Assembly (NCBI GenBank): GCA_037952775.1 | Contig: JBANAY010000003.1 | Location: 3,844,001-3,908,000 of the forward strand | Length of the DNA: 64,000 nt | DNA from: Clonostachys chloroleuca | Lineage: Eukaryota > Ascomycota > Sordariomycetes > Hypocreales > Bionectriaceae | Direction of reading: 5' to 3' | Shown: positions 22,757-33,418 of the stretch, one piece after another | Position numbering within the stretch: position 1 is the stretch's first letter | How the letters are laid out: each line of letters begins with the position of its first letter | Program-made: the position numbers and the translations under genes | Notes under the pieces: generated by a model | Seen by the model: the letters and a program-made list of their open reading frames with translations, nothing else | What the model was told of the DNA's origin: nothing | The model's database searches: none

Positions 22757-23811
22757 ACTTCAGCGTGCTTGACAATGCTCTTCGTGGACGGCAATGGCGA
22801 TAGGGGCGAGTCGCAGATGGGCAACTTCACGCGCGTAGTTTTTTCGTCAACGGTGGCTCGCTTGTTTCCTTCGTGAAGCAATTGATATGATTCTGAAAGT
22901 GGCCAGATTATTGAGGGGGTGAGATGTTTGATGCGACAATGATAAAGGTCCCTTAGTCAGCTCTCACGTACATATTAGCATTTGATGGACACCCTCATAT
23001 TGATTACAACATCTACATGAGCGTTCCCATAACAGAGGACAAGGAACAGAGAATAGAGAACAGAGAACAGTCTGTAAAAATAACTATTCACAACCTGGGG
23101 TGTGGTAAAGATACTTATATATTTTGATCCTAGTTTTCTTGCATGTATTCATGGTCATTAAGACATAGAGCTTCGTAGCAATTCCACTTATCCCGCTCGA
23201 GCTCAATAGTGCGGCGCAGCATCATTGAATCTTGTTGCGTCGCGAGAGTCACTTTTTCAACTCCCACAAGCGACCCGGGCTCTGTCCGGAAATAATTATA
23301 TGCAAGACTCAGTAGTCAGCCTTGTCTCGTTTTTAATGTGTGCCAAGCCAATCACCCATGCAGCAAGAATGCCTTAACCCTAGAAGGTAGTCACAGGATG
23401 CACTGCGCCTCGCTTTCATGCCATTATCTCCGACACCCCGTATTCTAATTGGTCTACACCCGAGGTCTGCCTTGGTGCAATATAATCTCATTTCTCCCGT
23501 ATCATCTGGTCAGCCAATACTGTTCTGCCTTGTGGAGTTGTTGTGCAGCAGCTGTAATAAGAGCTGGAAGTCCTTTCCAAAGCTTAGATTTATGCGAATT
23601 TTCTGTCTCTTTAATGAGTTTTCCTCTCAAACTCTGGGACTAGGTGGTTTGCATTGGGGGTACGCCTTTCATCTGCATAGACGGGTCATGAAGCCTAAAC
23701 TATGCATTGGACATTCATAGCTAGTACCACCTTCAGATACAACAACTAACTGTGGCCAAGAATGCTAGATTATTCCTACCTAAAACTACCTGACGAACGG
23801 GCTTTAATTTC
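22757..23811. other. Non-coding stretch with a short degenerate repeat
   Basis: About 1 kb between two minus-strand genes. Positions 23032-23070 carry a degenerate repeat of AGAGAACAG-type units. Open frames on the plus strand (23418-23720) have no family signal. Confidence 0.45.
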
Positions 23812-24672
23812 CTAGAACATGGCGAGGCCAGCAAGCATCACCGCCACGATCGAGCCAAAGTTCCCAGCCAAGAGTTGACCGGTACCGCCTGTATCGGTGC
23901 TGGTGGAAGAAGCAGAAGCAGAAGAACCGGTCTGAGAAACACTAGTGGTAGTCGAAGCCGTGGCTGAGGATGAGGCAGCAGATGTAGTGCTCGCTGAATC
24001 AGTGTCATTGACAGTCCCATAGTAATCACCGCCGTAATAGGGGGCAACCCAGTCGCTCCAAGGGTCGAAAGTAGTACCGGAGCACGATGCCATGCATTCG
24101 TAGACAGTCTTATAGTCATCGTAACTATTGATCTCCTTGAAGTCATCCCAATGCTTCACGCCGCACTCTCGGACACAAGCATATGAAGTACATGGGACGC
24201 GTTCCGGCAGCAACAACGAGCGGCCTTGGTTTTCAAACTCCGCCCACTTGGCCTTTCCGCCCTCGAAGGTAGCCTTGCCGCTTGTCCGGGTCCCTGATGT
24301 GAGGTTTCCATAGGGGTCTGACTCATATATGAGCACGCTGGCCATGATTTTCGCACCATCAGGAGCTGCGTCGGCCGGGATCTTGACCTTGGGGTTCTTG
24401 GTTCCGGAGAGAGTCCCGAGCTCGGTCGAATTCGCCAGAACGCACACCTCTCTTTCGGTCTTGGCATTATCGTGCAATTGCAATGTCAGGTAGACATTGA
24501 ACTTGGTCCAGCGTTCGGAGCCACCCCATTTATCCAGGCCGTCAGTGTCCACTGAAACTGTAAATTCGGTGTCTGCTTTGACCGAGGAGCTAATCCTGAC
24601 GGTGCTGGCTTGCACATGGTGTGCCCCGATGAGCAGCAAGCTCAGGGCGTTAACGAGCGTAGAGGAGATCAT
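23812..24672 (-). CDS. GPI-anchored secreted protein, 286 aa
   Basis: Single exon. Residues 1-22 form a signal peptide (MISSTLVNALSLLLIGAHHVQA). The body to about residue 150 is predicted beta-rich (VRISSSVKADTEFTVSVDT, NVYLTLQLHDN), followed by a Cys-containing stretch (CTSYACVRECGVKHWDDF, then CMASCSG). A Ser/Thr-rich spacer covers about residues 220-265, and a hydrophobic end without charged tail (GNFGSIVAVMLAGLAMF) fits GPI-anchor addition. It would sit on the plasma membrane or cell wall. The N-terminal domain vaguely resembles that of secreted necrosis-inducing NIS1-type proteins, but I cannot confirm this from sequence alone. Intact. Confidence 0.7.
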   Translation of the reverse strand: MISSTLVNALSLLLIGAHHVQASTVRISSSVKADTEFTVSVDTDGLDKWGGSERWTKFNVYLTLQLHDNAKTEREVCVLANSTELGTLSGTKNPKVKIPADAAPDGAKIMASVLIYESDPYGNLTSGTRTSGKATFEGGKAKWAEFENQGRSLLLPERVPCTSYACVRECGVKHWDDFKEINSYDDYKTVYECMASCSGTTFDPWSDWVAPYYGGDYYGTVNDTDSASTTSAASSSATASTTTSVSQTGSSASASSTSTDTGGTGQLLAGNFGSIVAVMLAGLAMF

Positions 24673-25355
24673 CGCGAGGGACGAATAACGAGTGTCGACT
24701 GTTGGTAGCAGGTTTTAGGGATCGGCGAGTTCAAGTGTCTTCAGAAACACGGGAGACCTTAACGTAAAATCAATGAATCGGACAAGCAGGGTGCAGGCCG
24801 GATATAAATATGCATAAATTCTCCAGGGGATTTCATCGGTTAAAACGGCAAGGGACATGTTGCCTAGCTCTTGTGGCGAGCATGACCCAGAGAATGGGGG
24901 CACATTTCAAATAGAGAGCCTTGGCAGCTTGGCAATGGGTCGTCTTACGCAAACGCATGGATTGACTTACAAGGCTTGGGATGTTAATTGCTGAAACAGG
25001 AATGAAATAATCGACAAACGGGTGAGAGAAGAAACGCGACCCCAGATTGAAGGATGGTACGCGGACACCGCCTTCTAGAACTAGAATGATAGAGCAAATT
25101 GATTGACAAAAACTGATAGTCTTCAGTACATTATTTCGGAATATTGCTTATTGACCTCAGTGATCCGGCATTACCAGTCACGAGTTTGATATCAACATTC
25201 AATGCCATGCAATCATCAGTGTCGTAACATGGTTTTCCATCCACTCCATGTAAGTGACTATCCAAACCGTTCGTTCAGACTGCTCCGGGAGCTATTGGGC
25301 ATGATAAGCGAACTCTCCAAGACTAATGTATTAAGCTAAGATCGAGCGATTGGCA
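24673..25355. other. Non-coding stretch
   Basis: 5' flank of the GPI-protein gene. TATAAATATGCATAAAT near 24802 may be its TATA region, read on the minus strand. No gene. Confidence 0.4.
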
Positions 25356-25892
25356 ATGATGGATAAGTTGTACTGCACCATCAGGACCTCGAAGAACTTG
25401 AAAGCCCTCCTAGACCACAGGGGGAAGAATCGATTACCTCTAAATATCCAAGCAAAGCTCATCGAGACTTGGTCAATACACCTCACTCAATTGCCTATAG
25501 ATTTGGCGGAATGGTTTTATCTACTAGGAAAAAAATTACTGAGGACGATGCCAGCACAAGTGACGTTACTATACAGCTTGCAGTCAATGAGGGAGAATAT
25601 GAGGCTCACAATAAAATGTGACTATCACTCATCTTTGTGTCTGTCATACACTACTTTCTGCCTTTTCCAGGAGACATTGACAACAGGTGAGTGGTTGTTT
25701 TTGCAACACGTGCAGGGAATTGAACCGAATCCATTTGTGTTCTACAATGGCATCCTCAAATGGCCGTCGTCACAAACCTGGCGGTCTATGAAAATACTCT
25801 TATGTCGAGTGACTTCACCAGTCGACTTCGAGTATGATGTTTCAATCCTGAGCAGTCAAATTGAAGAAACTATCATCCGAGATGGACCTTAG
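25356..25892 (+). CDS. Unrecognised open frame, 178 aa, doubtful
   Basis: An uninterrupted frame from ATG at 25356 to TAG at 25890-25892. The sequence (KLYCTIRTSKNLKALLDHRG, LPIDLAEWFYLLGKKLLR) has ordinary amino-acid variety but no motif, signal peptide or membrane span that I recognise. Base composition is more AT-rich than the surrounding genes, and no introns are needed. It may be a lineage-specific gene, a decayed fragment or chance. Confidence 0.25.
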   Translation: MMDKLYCTIRTSKNLKALLDHRGKNRLPLNIQAKLIETWSIHLTQLPIDLAEWFYLLGKKLLRTMPAQVTLLYSLQSMRENMRLTIKCDYHSSLCLSYTTFCLFQETLTTGEWLFLQHVQGIEPNPFVFYNGILKWPSSQTWRSMKILLCRVTSPVDFEYDVSILSSQIEETIIRDGP

Positions 25893-26443
25893 GACATGTT
25901 TGCCACGTCGGTTTTTACATAAGATCATCGTTGGGAAAACGAGAGACATCTAAATCATTCAGTACTAACCCTTATAGCACCGTAGGAGCTACGTTAAGGG
26001 CTTGAGACTTTACTAGACACATGAGTATGAATTATTCTATTGAATGGCGACCATTTGGATAGCTTGCATGGGAGTTTTGAGACGACATTTTAGAAGTGTA
26101 GGGTAGCCAGATATTCTGTAGTTAGCAGCCCTGGTGAGAGACGGCGAGAACGGTGTCAGATTTCGGCTGGAATTGGAAATAATGCTGGAATTGAAAATAA
26201 TTAATTTCACAATAAAGTACATATCGCCAAATAGTTTAGTGTTTGTGAATTGCTATGCTTGCTATTGTCGATCCTAATGCTAGGCTCATAGTCTCCATGC
26301 GGATTACTCGACCATGAAATGCTATGTAACATACCTTACGGCTTCAAATCTGCTGGAATGAATGTTTTAGATAGCACATGTGACACCTTGAAACGGTTAT
26401 CTTCCAGTCATATTTCATTGTTTTACAAACTACTCAACGCGCC
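25893..26443. other. Non-coding stretch
   Basis: AT-rich 3' flank of the downstream regulator gene. Nothing recognised. Confidence 0.45.
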
Positions 26444-28778
26444 TTACCACGAGAGATCACATATTGTGGGCACCTGGGGTTGAAACCCCTGAACCAGCGC
26501 CTCCCAATCTAAAGAATCAATATTCAGATCAATCGGATTCGAAGGCACTCCAGCCATGGGATAGCCAGCCCAGGCGGCGGCGCCATTCTCCACTCCTCCG
26601 GTCATAGTCGTTGCCACTCTAGCTGGATGTGCTGGGAACGGTGCGTGGTCTCTCCGCCCAGTTGTGACTCCCTCACTCGCGGCTTGATCCATCGTCGGCA
26701 CAGTCTCAGCAGCAGGAGCCTTTGATTGCTCAAGGAGGAGCCTGGCCTTGGCCCGGAGGGCGTACAGGACAGCCTCTTTTGACTTGAACCCCTCGATAGA
26801 ATCATCACCCATGTCGCTATCAAACACCTTGTTAATTGTCTTCCAAGCACGCTCAGCAAGCGGGCTGTCCGGCTTCACGCAGAGATGCCAGAGCGCATAC
26901 AGCAGCGCGTGATACTGTGGAAACGCCGGGTGCGACCACCAATACGGCTTGAGCATTTCGTCCGCCTTGATGGACAGCTTCATATCCATGATGTCCAGCG
27001 ACTCGATCAGGTTCTGCTCCGTCGCGAACTGCTCGCGCGACCCGCCCCGCGCGGCAAGGAACGTCCACTGCTGCCGCGTCATGATCTTGATCTTGCTGAC
27101 GACGAATCGGGCCATGGTCAGCGTCATGCGCTGCCGGGGGATTGCGTGGTTGCACAATTCCAGGTGCTGCTCGACGTGATCCGAGAGCTCCTGACAGATC
27201 TGCCGGCGGAGGTTCTCGTCCGGCGGCGAGGACGAGGTCGACTCCGACGCGATGGTGTCGAGCCTGGATGTCGCGCGTGAGATGTGGATGGCGATGAGAC
27301 CGAACGTCATGGGCGTCCAGCCTTTCCGTGGTGGTGGCAGCTCCGTCATCTCTGGGTATAAGTCTACGTCCTCGACGTTGAGTGGCATGGCTACGTTTAG
27401 TGTATCCCAGGTATGAGAGGTGGCGACCTGGAGGCCGTGGTCCTCACCTGCTCGCCCGTCCCTGGAGAGTAGATGCCACCATAACCGTCGGCGAATTTCT
27501 GATTGGAAGGGAGTTAGGCCGAGGCGTTCACCGTCTCTATGCAACCCGAGAGATTGTGCTATACGGATGGCCAAGCCGTTCAGAATCCAAAGGGATCGAC
27601 CACGATGCTGGACACGGAGACCACACTGGAATTTTAGAGGTTAGCATAGGCACATCATCAAGAGGGAATGAAGAACTCACAAGGTAAATCGATAAGGCGA
27701 AGAGTGCAGTGATGGAAGGGCGGTCGAGAAAGTCTCCGTGTGCAAACGCTTGTTCTAGTCCATGTTTGAAGTTGAACAGAGAAGTAACCCTATCGTCTTC
27801 TAGGTATTGCTCAGTCTCGGACTTTTCGAGCGAGACTGTTGCTGTAAAGTATATGGCGTAGCAAAGCGCGAGATTCTCATAAGGTGCGTTGCTTGGGTCG
27901 CCAATGGTGGTGTACACCTTGACCTCGTCCGTAGGGCCATGGAGGACCTTGTGACCTGTGACATCTTCTACCCTTTCACCGTACAGCCTCCATAGCCTGA
28001 GAGCCACGTTTTTTGGGGGGTGGAAGCTCGAGACTGGCTGTGATAATGAGGGCGCCGAGAGGATGCCCAAAGGGTTGAATGGTGTCAAGGGAGGAGGCTT
28101 TTGGCTTACTGGCTGGGGTGTTGTAAGAACGCTCCTAACCTCTTGTTCCTATGATGGATCATCTAGTTAGTGACGGCCCCGGAAGCTGACTGAAAGTTGG
28201 CCTCTGGTGTGAGACAGAGCAAGGGATGGACACACATCTTCAAGAACACGTGAGATGAGAAACTCGTTAAAGTATTGGCTGGAAGACCCCTTCTCAACAA
28301 CAATGGCCTCTCCCTCCCCGGACCTCCTGCGACGATGTACTGGTGCCCTCCTACTAGCGGCCACCGGACCTATCGGCAGCGAGGCGATCGAAGAGGCCGG
28401 AGACCGATGTGCCTCCTCGGTCTCAGCTGGCGAAGGCACACTCCCGGCCCGATGCTGCCCCGCCTGGACTGCCGCTCTGGCATTTGTCAGAGTCTTCTCT
28501 AGGCTCTGGATACGCGACGACATGTCAGCCATCAGCGTCCGCTTTGTACGCCGAACCCGTGGTCCAGAGGGCGGATACACGCATTGCTTGTCCGCCCGGA
28601 CACAATGCATGCAGGGCTCCTTCTTGTCGCATCGGATTTTCCTTCGATGGCAGAGGATACAAGATCGAGGCCGGGGCCTACTGCTGGACAGGTCTTGGCT
28701 GCTGTTACTGAGGGTGTCGGACGACATGGTGGACTGCTCCGCGTTGGCTGCGGTCTGTGAATCTGCTTTCTCGTCCAT
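26444..28778 (-). CDS. Zn2Cys6 transcription factor, 730 aa, three exons, intact
   Basis: Exons 28778-28236, 28148-27681 and 27625-26444 join in phase 0. The Zn2Cys6 finger uses Cys40, 43, 50, 56, 59 and 66 (SCILCHRRKIRCDKKEPCMHC). A basic linker and a short coiled coil (SSRIQSLEKTL) follow. The fungal-specific regulatory domain spans about residues 240-560 (LRLWRLYGERVEDVTG, NGLAIRIAQSLGLHRDGE, EIRRRLWWHLLSRDGRAGEDHG), and the C-terminal tail is Ala/Pro-rich. It acts in the nucleus as a DNA-binding regulator. It is transcribed divergently from the MCT-type transporter at 29524, with 745 bp between starts, so it is a natural candidate regulator of that gene. Confidence 0.9.
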
Positions 28779-29523
28779 ATTCTCTGGCTTATGGATCTAT
28801 TGTGACCCGTCTCGGGGAATAGTAAGGCGCGCCTGGCTTTGGGTGTCTCGGCGAATATAATTGCCCAGGCTCTGTTTTCACTGCTTGCGCCGAGTCTCTA
28901 TGGCCGATATGAACGAGGACCAATACACCGACCAACTGGACCTGTGAGATGGGACGGCCTCGGCTTTAAGATCAATCGACAGGCCGCAGACCTTGCCCGA
29001 TGTCGTATGAGATTAGTCATTTGATACGCTCGGCCTCGGTGTTAAAATGCCCATAAAACCACCCGGCAAAGGCTAAAGTGCCGCGCAGCCGGAACAAAGT
29101 GCTTATACCACCCTGGCCCTAGACGAATGATTCATTTCGCCGTGGACCCCGTTGCTCAAAAGGGTCTGTAGAAAGATCAGAACGGGGTGATTTCGTAAGA
29201 ACAGTCACAAATCTGGCCCCATAATGTCCAATTTTCTTCTAACTCCGCGTGTTGGGGGGCCCTGACTGGCTCGGCCTTTCTGGACTCGGCCTTGTCCTCG
29301 CGGTTTCGCGTCTCCAGGGCCATGGTAAATTAATAATAATGGAAATGAGTTGGGCTTCAGGTCGTTTAAGTATCCCCTACGTCGCATCTGTTGCGTTCCA
29401 TCTAAACAAGATCGACCCAAATCGACTCAAATCTTGCATCTTATCAATCCCGGACGGGACTCAGCCTCAGTGAACAAACCATTCCAGTTCTGGAACATCC
29501 TCTCAGACCAGACACCCGTAAAC
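28779..29523. promoter_or_regulatory. Divergent promoter of regulator and MCT-type transporter
   Basis: 745 bp between the two start codons. It contains a direct repeat CTCGGCCTT at 29270-29278 and 29285-29293 (15-bp spacing) and further CGGCC/CTCGG sites near 28955 and 29030. CGG half-sites are the usual targets of Zn2Cys6 proteins, so autoregulation and transporter control are possible. Confidence 0.45.
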
Positions 29524-30999
29524 ATGTCGCAGGCTCAGACTCCCCACAGGTCAGAGCAGACGCTCACGCCGACCGTCGATGACCAGGGGGCCATCTCAAG
29601 CGCTCCCCCAAGCTCCAAGGGGTTCGAGGACACAGAAAAGGACACAGAGAAGGTGGTAGTCACCGGCCCTCCTGGGAGCGATGCGCCCGACGGAGGTATC
29701 GTCGCATGGCTGGTTGTTCTTGGAGCCTGGTGCACATCCTTCTGCAGTTTTGGGTGGCTCAACAGTAAGCCAACTCCACCCTTATCACCACGGCTTTCAA
29801 CAACTCACTAACCCTGTGTTTTCTTACAGGTGTTGGCGTGTTTCAAGAATACTACCAGACTACTCTCCTTAGCAACTACTCAGCCAGTACCATCGCATGG
29901 ATCCCCTCTCTCCAGATCTTTTTCATGATGGGAATGGGGCCTATCATCGGCGCTCTCTACGACAACTTTGGCCCTCGATGGCTTATCCTCATCGGTAGTC
30001 TCCTCCATGTCTTCGGCATCATGATGACCAGTCTGGCATCCAAGTACTGGCAGATCCTCCTTGCTCAGGGTGTCTGCTCCGCCATTGGCGTCTCTGCCAT
30101 CTTCCAGCCTTGTGAGTACCTCCACATCTGCATGTCTCCTTTTATCTCACTAACATTGCATCAGCTCTGAGTTGCATTGGTGGATGGTTCAACCTCAAGC
30201 GTGGCGCTGCATTCGGCATTCTCTCCACCGGTTCCAGCATTGGTGGTGTCATCTTCCCCATCATGGTCTCCCACCTTATCGAGAAGGTCGGCTATGGATG
30301 GGCCATGCGAATCTGCGCCTTTCTGATCCTCTTCCTCCTCATCGTCGCCAATCTCACTGTCCGCGCTTTCCATCCCCCACGTCCTCAGCCCATGACGCGT
30401 GCTCAGATGGTCAAGCCATTCCACGAGACGGATTTCCTCTTCCTCCTCGGTGGTTTCTTCTGCTTTACATACGGCATCTTCGTCCCTATCAATTATCTCC
30501 CCGTCCAAGCTCTTGCCGCCGGAATGAGCAACGATCTCGCCCAGTACCTCATCCCCATTCTCAACGCCGCTTCTCTCTTCGGTCGTCTGTTTTCTGGGTT
30601 CATGGGTGACAAGATTGGTCGATACAACATCTTCGTGGTCGTCTGCTACTTATCGGGCATCTGGATTCTCGCTCTATGGATTCCAGATACTAGCAACCCC
30701 GCCCTCATCGCCTTCGCCGTCCTGTTTGGTTTCTGCTCCGGCGCTTACGTCTCTCTCATCGCCCCCTCGTCATGCAGATCTCCCCCTTGCCTGAGATTGG
30801 CTTCCGTACCGGCCTTGTCTTCCTGATCTCTTCCATTGGCGGTCTCACCACCAACCCCATCAACGGAGCGATCCTCGAGGCTCCTCTTGGTTTCACCGGC
30901 ATCAAAATCTTCTCCGGAATCATGTGTCTTGCTGGAACGACGCTCATCCTCATCGCTAGGATCCATCGCACTGGATTCAAGCTGCTTGTTGTATTCTGA
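29524..30999 (+). pseudogene. MFS monocarboxylate-type (MCT) transporter with one frameshift
   Basis: Exons are 29524-29764, 29830-30111 and 30165-30999. The protein has a long polar N-terminus, then the MCT signature PDGGIVAWLVVLGAW and 12 expected membrane segments (IAWIPSLQIFFMMGMGPIIG, GGVIFPIMVSHLIEKVGYGW, FLLGGFFCFTYGIFVPINYL, DKIGRYN in the loop). The frame runs cleanly to VSLIAP and then breaks: the C run 30762-30766 is one base short, after which VMQISPLPEIGFRTGLVF continues to the stop at 30999. With one more C it would be a normal 452-residue transporter. This could be a real inactivating indel or a base-calling error in a homopolymer. MCT-type fungal proteins carry monocarboxylates or related acids. 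The neighbour regulator is intact. Confidence 0.8.
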
Positions 31000-32129
31000 T
31001 TTGACTGCTAGAGTTTTCACTTTGTTCGTGCATTGTATAGAATGGTATATATCCTAATCTTGGGGGGCATCATATAGAACTAATTTGGACATTGGAACGG
31101 CGCTTCCTGGATTTACTCTACTCTGGAGAAATAGAACTCTGACGAATCATGAAGAATATCTTACCCAAAACGTACTTGCTTCCATCCCCTGGTGACATTA
31201 CTTTATGCGAGTGAAATCATTTCCAGCTTTGCGATACAAGAATTCAAGATCAAATTGATGCCCTACGGTACCACATATTGTTAGCTGAGATTAAGAGAAC
31301 AACGCAGCACTACTATGAACCAGTGAGTGTGTTTTTGCCTTGGGTAGTCTTCCAGAGCTTTACCCCTATGAAGATAGAGCAGGTTAATTTTTGTCTTACG
31401 GTCTCTGATTTTAGTAGCCAGCTAGATAGATGCCGTCTTGGTAGCTACACGTTATCGTTCGTATTCCAAGCCTTCAGCCACATGGTTGCCTTGACATCGG
31501 CGACGGAACGCCGCATTAGCCCGTGAATACTTTATGCGCTTTCGACTTCGTGGCTGGGCGCTAAGATCGGTGATACATCTCCGCGTTTTTTAGATCAGGC
31601 ATCCAAGTCGTGAAGGGAACGCTAATGGAGCTATCCTGGTTTCAGTAAAGTCTTGCATGCTCAACGATATCAAACCTGCCATTTGCTGGGGTCTACAGCT
31701 TCTTTGAGATTGTAATTATATTGTGATAGGAAAGAATTCTGCATGCCTACGGATAATAGACCACGTGAGCAATAACATGAGGTTGCTTGCATATCAAGCA
31801 TGCTCATCAGACGATATGGCGGCTGAGGCACATGTAACTGGCTGTGGCCAATTCCGAATCATGGCTGAAAATGGCGTCATCACTTCACTCACCAGACAGT
31901 AAAACCTAATGCCTACAAGTGACTCTTTAGCTAAGGTTACGCAATCTCGTCCGCCGGACTCAGTGGTCGGCGATCATTACGGGTCCCGAGCCTGGCTGGT
32001 CGGCGACGATGGACCCCGGAGTCGCTATTTGTAATCCAATGTACTTTAAATAAGGGCGAGTTAGCCTCGTCATTGTCCAGATCAAGCACTTTCTGTCCTG
32101 TATTTATTTGTGTGTGAGCGTGAGCAGCA
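31000..32129. other. Non-coding stretch
   Basis: 3' flank of the transporter and promoter of the YeeE/YedE gene. The TTTAAATAAG at about 32046-32055 may be a TATA-like element. No gene seen. Confidence 0.45.
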
Positions 32130-33208
32130 ATGGCGTCCTTCATTTCTGGTGCTGCTTTCGGAGCTGCCATGTTTGCTGCTGGCTTCCATCACCCGTCTGT
32201 CATCGTCGCCCAGCTCAAGTTTGAGAATTTTCATATGATACAGGCTTTTCTCACAGCGACGGCCACTAGCGCGTAAGTACAGTTCTTTCTCCCTGCTGAA
32301 CAAACTTTGTTCCTGGTGAACCGCCACGGCGTCTGGCTTAACCCACTGACAAACAACTGTGCAGGATCGTGTACACCATTGCGGAAAAATTCAAATATAC
32401 TCATCTGAAGCCCCGGTCAAACTCTCCGCTGGGATTGTTTGCTAAGTATGATGGCAATATTGTTGGTGGCGGTCTACTTGGGGCAGGCATGGCCTTGTCA
32501 GCCTCGTGTCCTGGAACACTCATCATCCAAGCCGGAGCGGGTGTTGGCACAAGCGTGTTCTCTTTGAGTGGCGCAATCCTCGGCGGCATTGCTTGGACTG
32601 GATTTCTGGGCAAGCTCATCAATAAGACAGCCAAGAATGCCGATCTGAAGTCGGATGCTGTTCCTGTCGGAGATCATGTCGGGCTCTCCAGAACTGCCAC
32701 ATTGGTCGCCTTGGAGACGGTTTTCACCTCCATCATTGTGCTCACAACTCTTTACACGCCTGCCGCCCCGGAACCCAAGCTCCTTGGGGCAATCGGCGGT
32801 CTTCTTATTGGCTCGGCACAGACCTTTTCCATTTTGACCCGGCGGTCGATGGTCGGCGTCTCGTCCTTCTACGATGAAGCAGGCCAACTCTTTTGGTGGA
32901 TTCTCAGCGGCTTTAAAGCTAGTTTAAAGCCCACCTCCTTACGGAACACTCTATTTGCCACGGGAATGTTCTCTGGGGTATGGCTACTGGCTAAGGCAGC
33001 CCCTACGTTGGTAGGAGAAGTTGTGGTTGAGACGTCACCGGTCCTTGCGACATTGGGAGCATTCCTGATGATCATTGGTGCTAGGACAGCTGGAGGGTGC
33101 ACATCAGGTCATGGAATTAGCGGTATCTCTCTGCTTTCTACATCGAGCATGATTACGATTGCGAGTACATTCGGAGTCGGAGCAGTTGTTGCTGCCGGTT
33201 TATCATAG
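32130..33208 (+). CDS. YeeE/YedE (TsuA-type) sulfur-compound transporter, 328 aa
   Basis: Exons are 32130-32272 and 32365-33208, with an intron in phase 2. The protein is multi-pass (9-10 hydrophobic segments) with the conserved motifs of the family: GAGMALSASCPGT (Cys about residue 96) and GARTAGGCTSGHGISG (Cys about 293). In bacterial TsuA these cysteines line the path of thiosulfate. The fungal homologues are presumed to import thiosulfate or another small sulfur compound across the plasma membrane. It is convergent with the formamidase gene, 210 bp apart. The family occurs patchily in fungi and is thought to have come from bacteria, which is general knowledge and not shown here. Confidence 0.85.
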
Positions 33209-33418
33209 ACTAGCCTCTTTTCATTGTTTTGAGATGTCGGGTTCTGGCATCTTCCATTGCTGTTGAACTTTATACTCATTTCTCTTACGTATAGACTAGC
33301 CTCAGACGATGATACATTCTAGAGACAAGAGTATTCTTATAGAAGACTTAGATCTCCCAGCCTCAAGCATCAATAATGCGTCATTCTTGACCTAGGTATG
33401 CATTATCGTTTCTTGTCA

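Noticed and set aside
26885..27280. Plus-strand open frame of 131 codons
   Set aside because: Antisense to the third exon of the Zn2Cys6 gene at 26444-28778; arginine-rich composition is typical of a shadow frame.
28255..28860. Plus-strand open frame of 201 codons
   Set aside because: Antisense to the first exon of the same regulator, whose zinc cluster is unambiguous.
32498..32887. Minus-strand open frame of 129 codons
   Set aside because: Antisense to the YeeE/YedE coding exon, with no motif.
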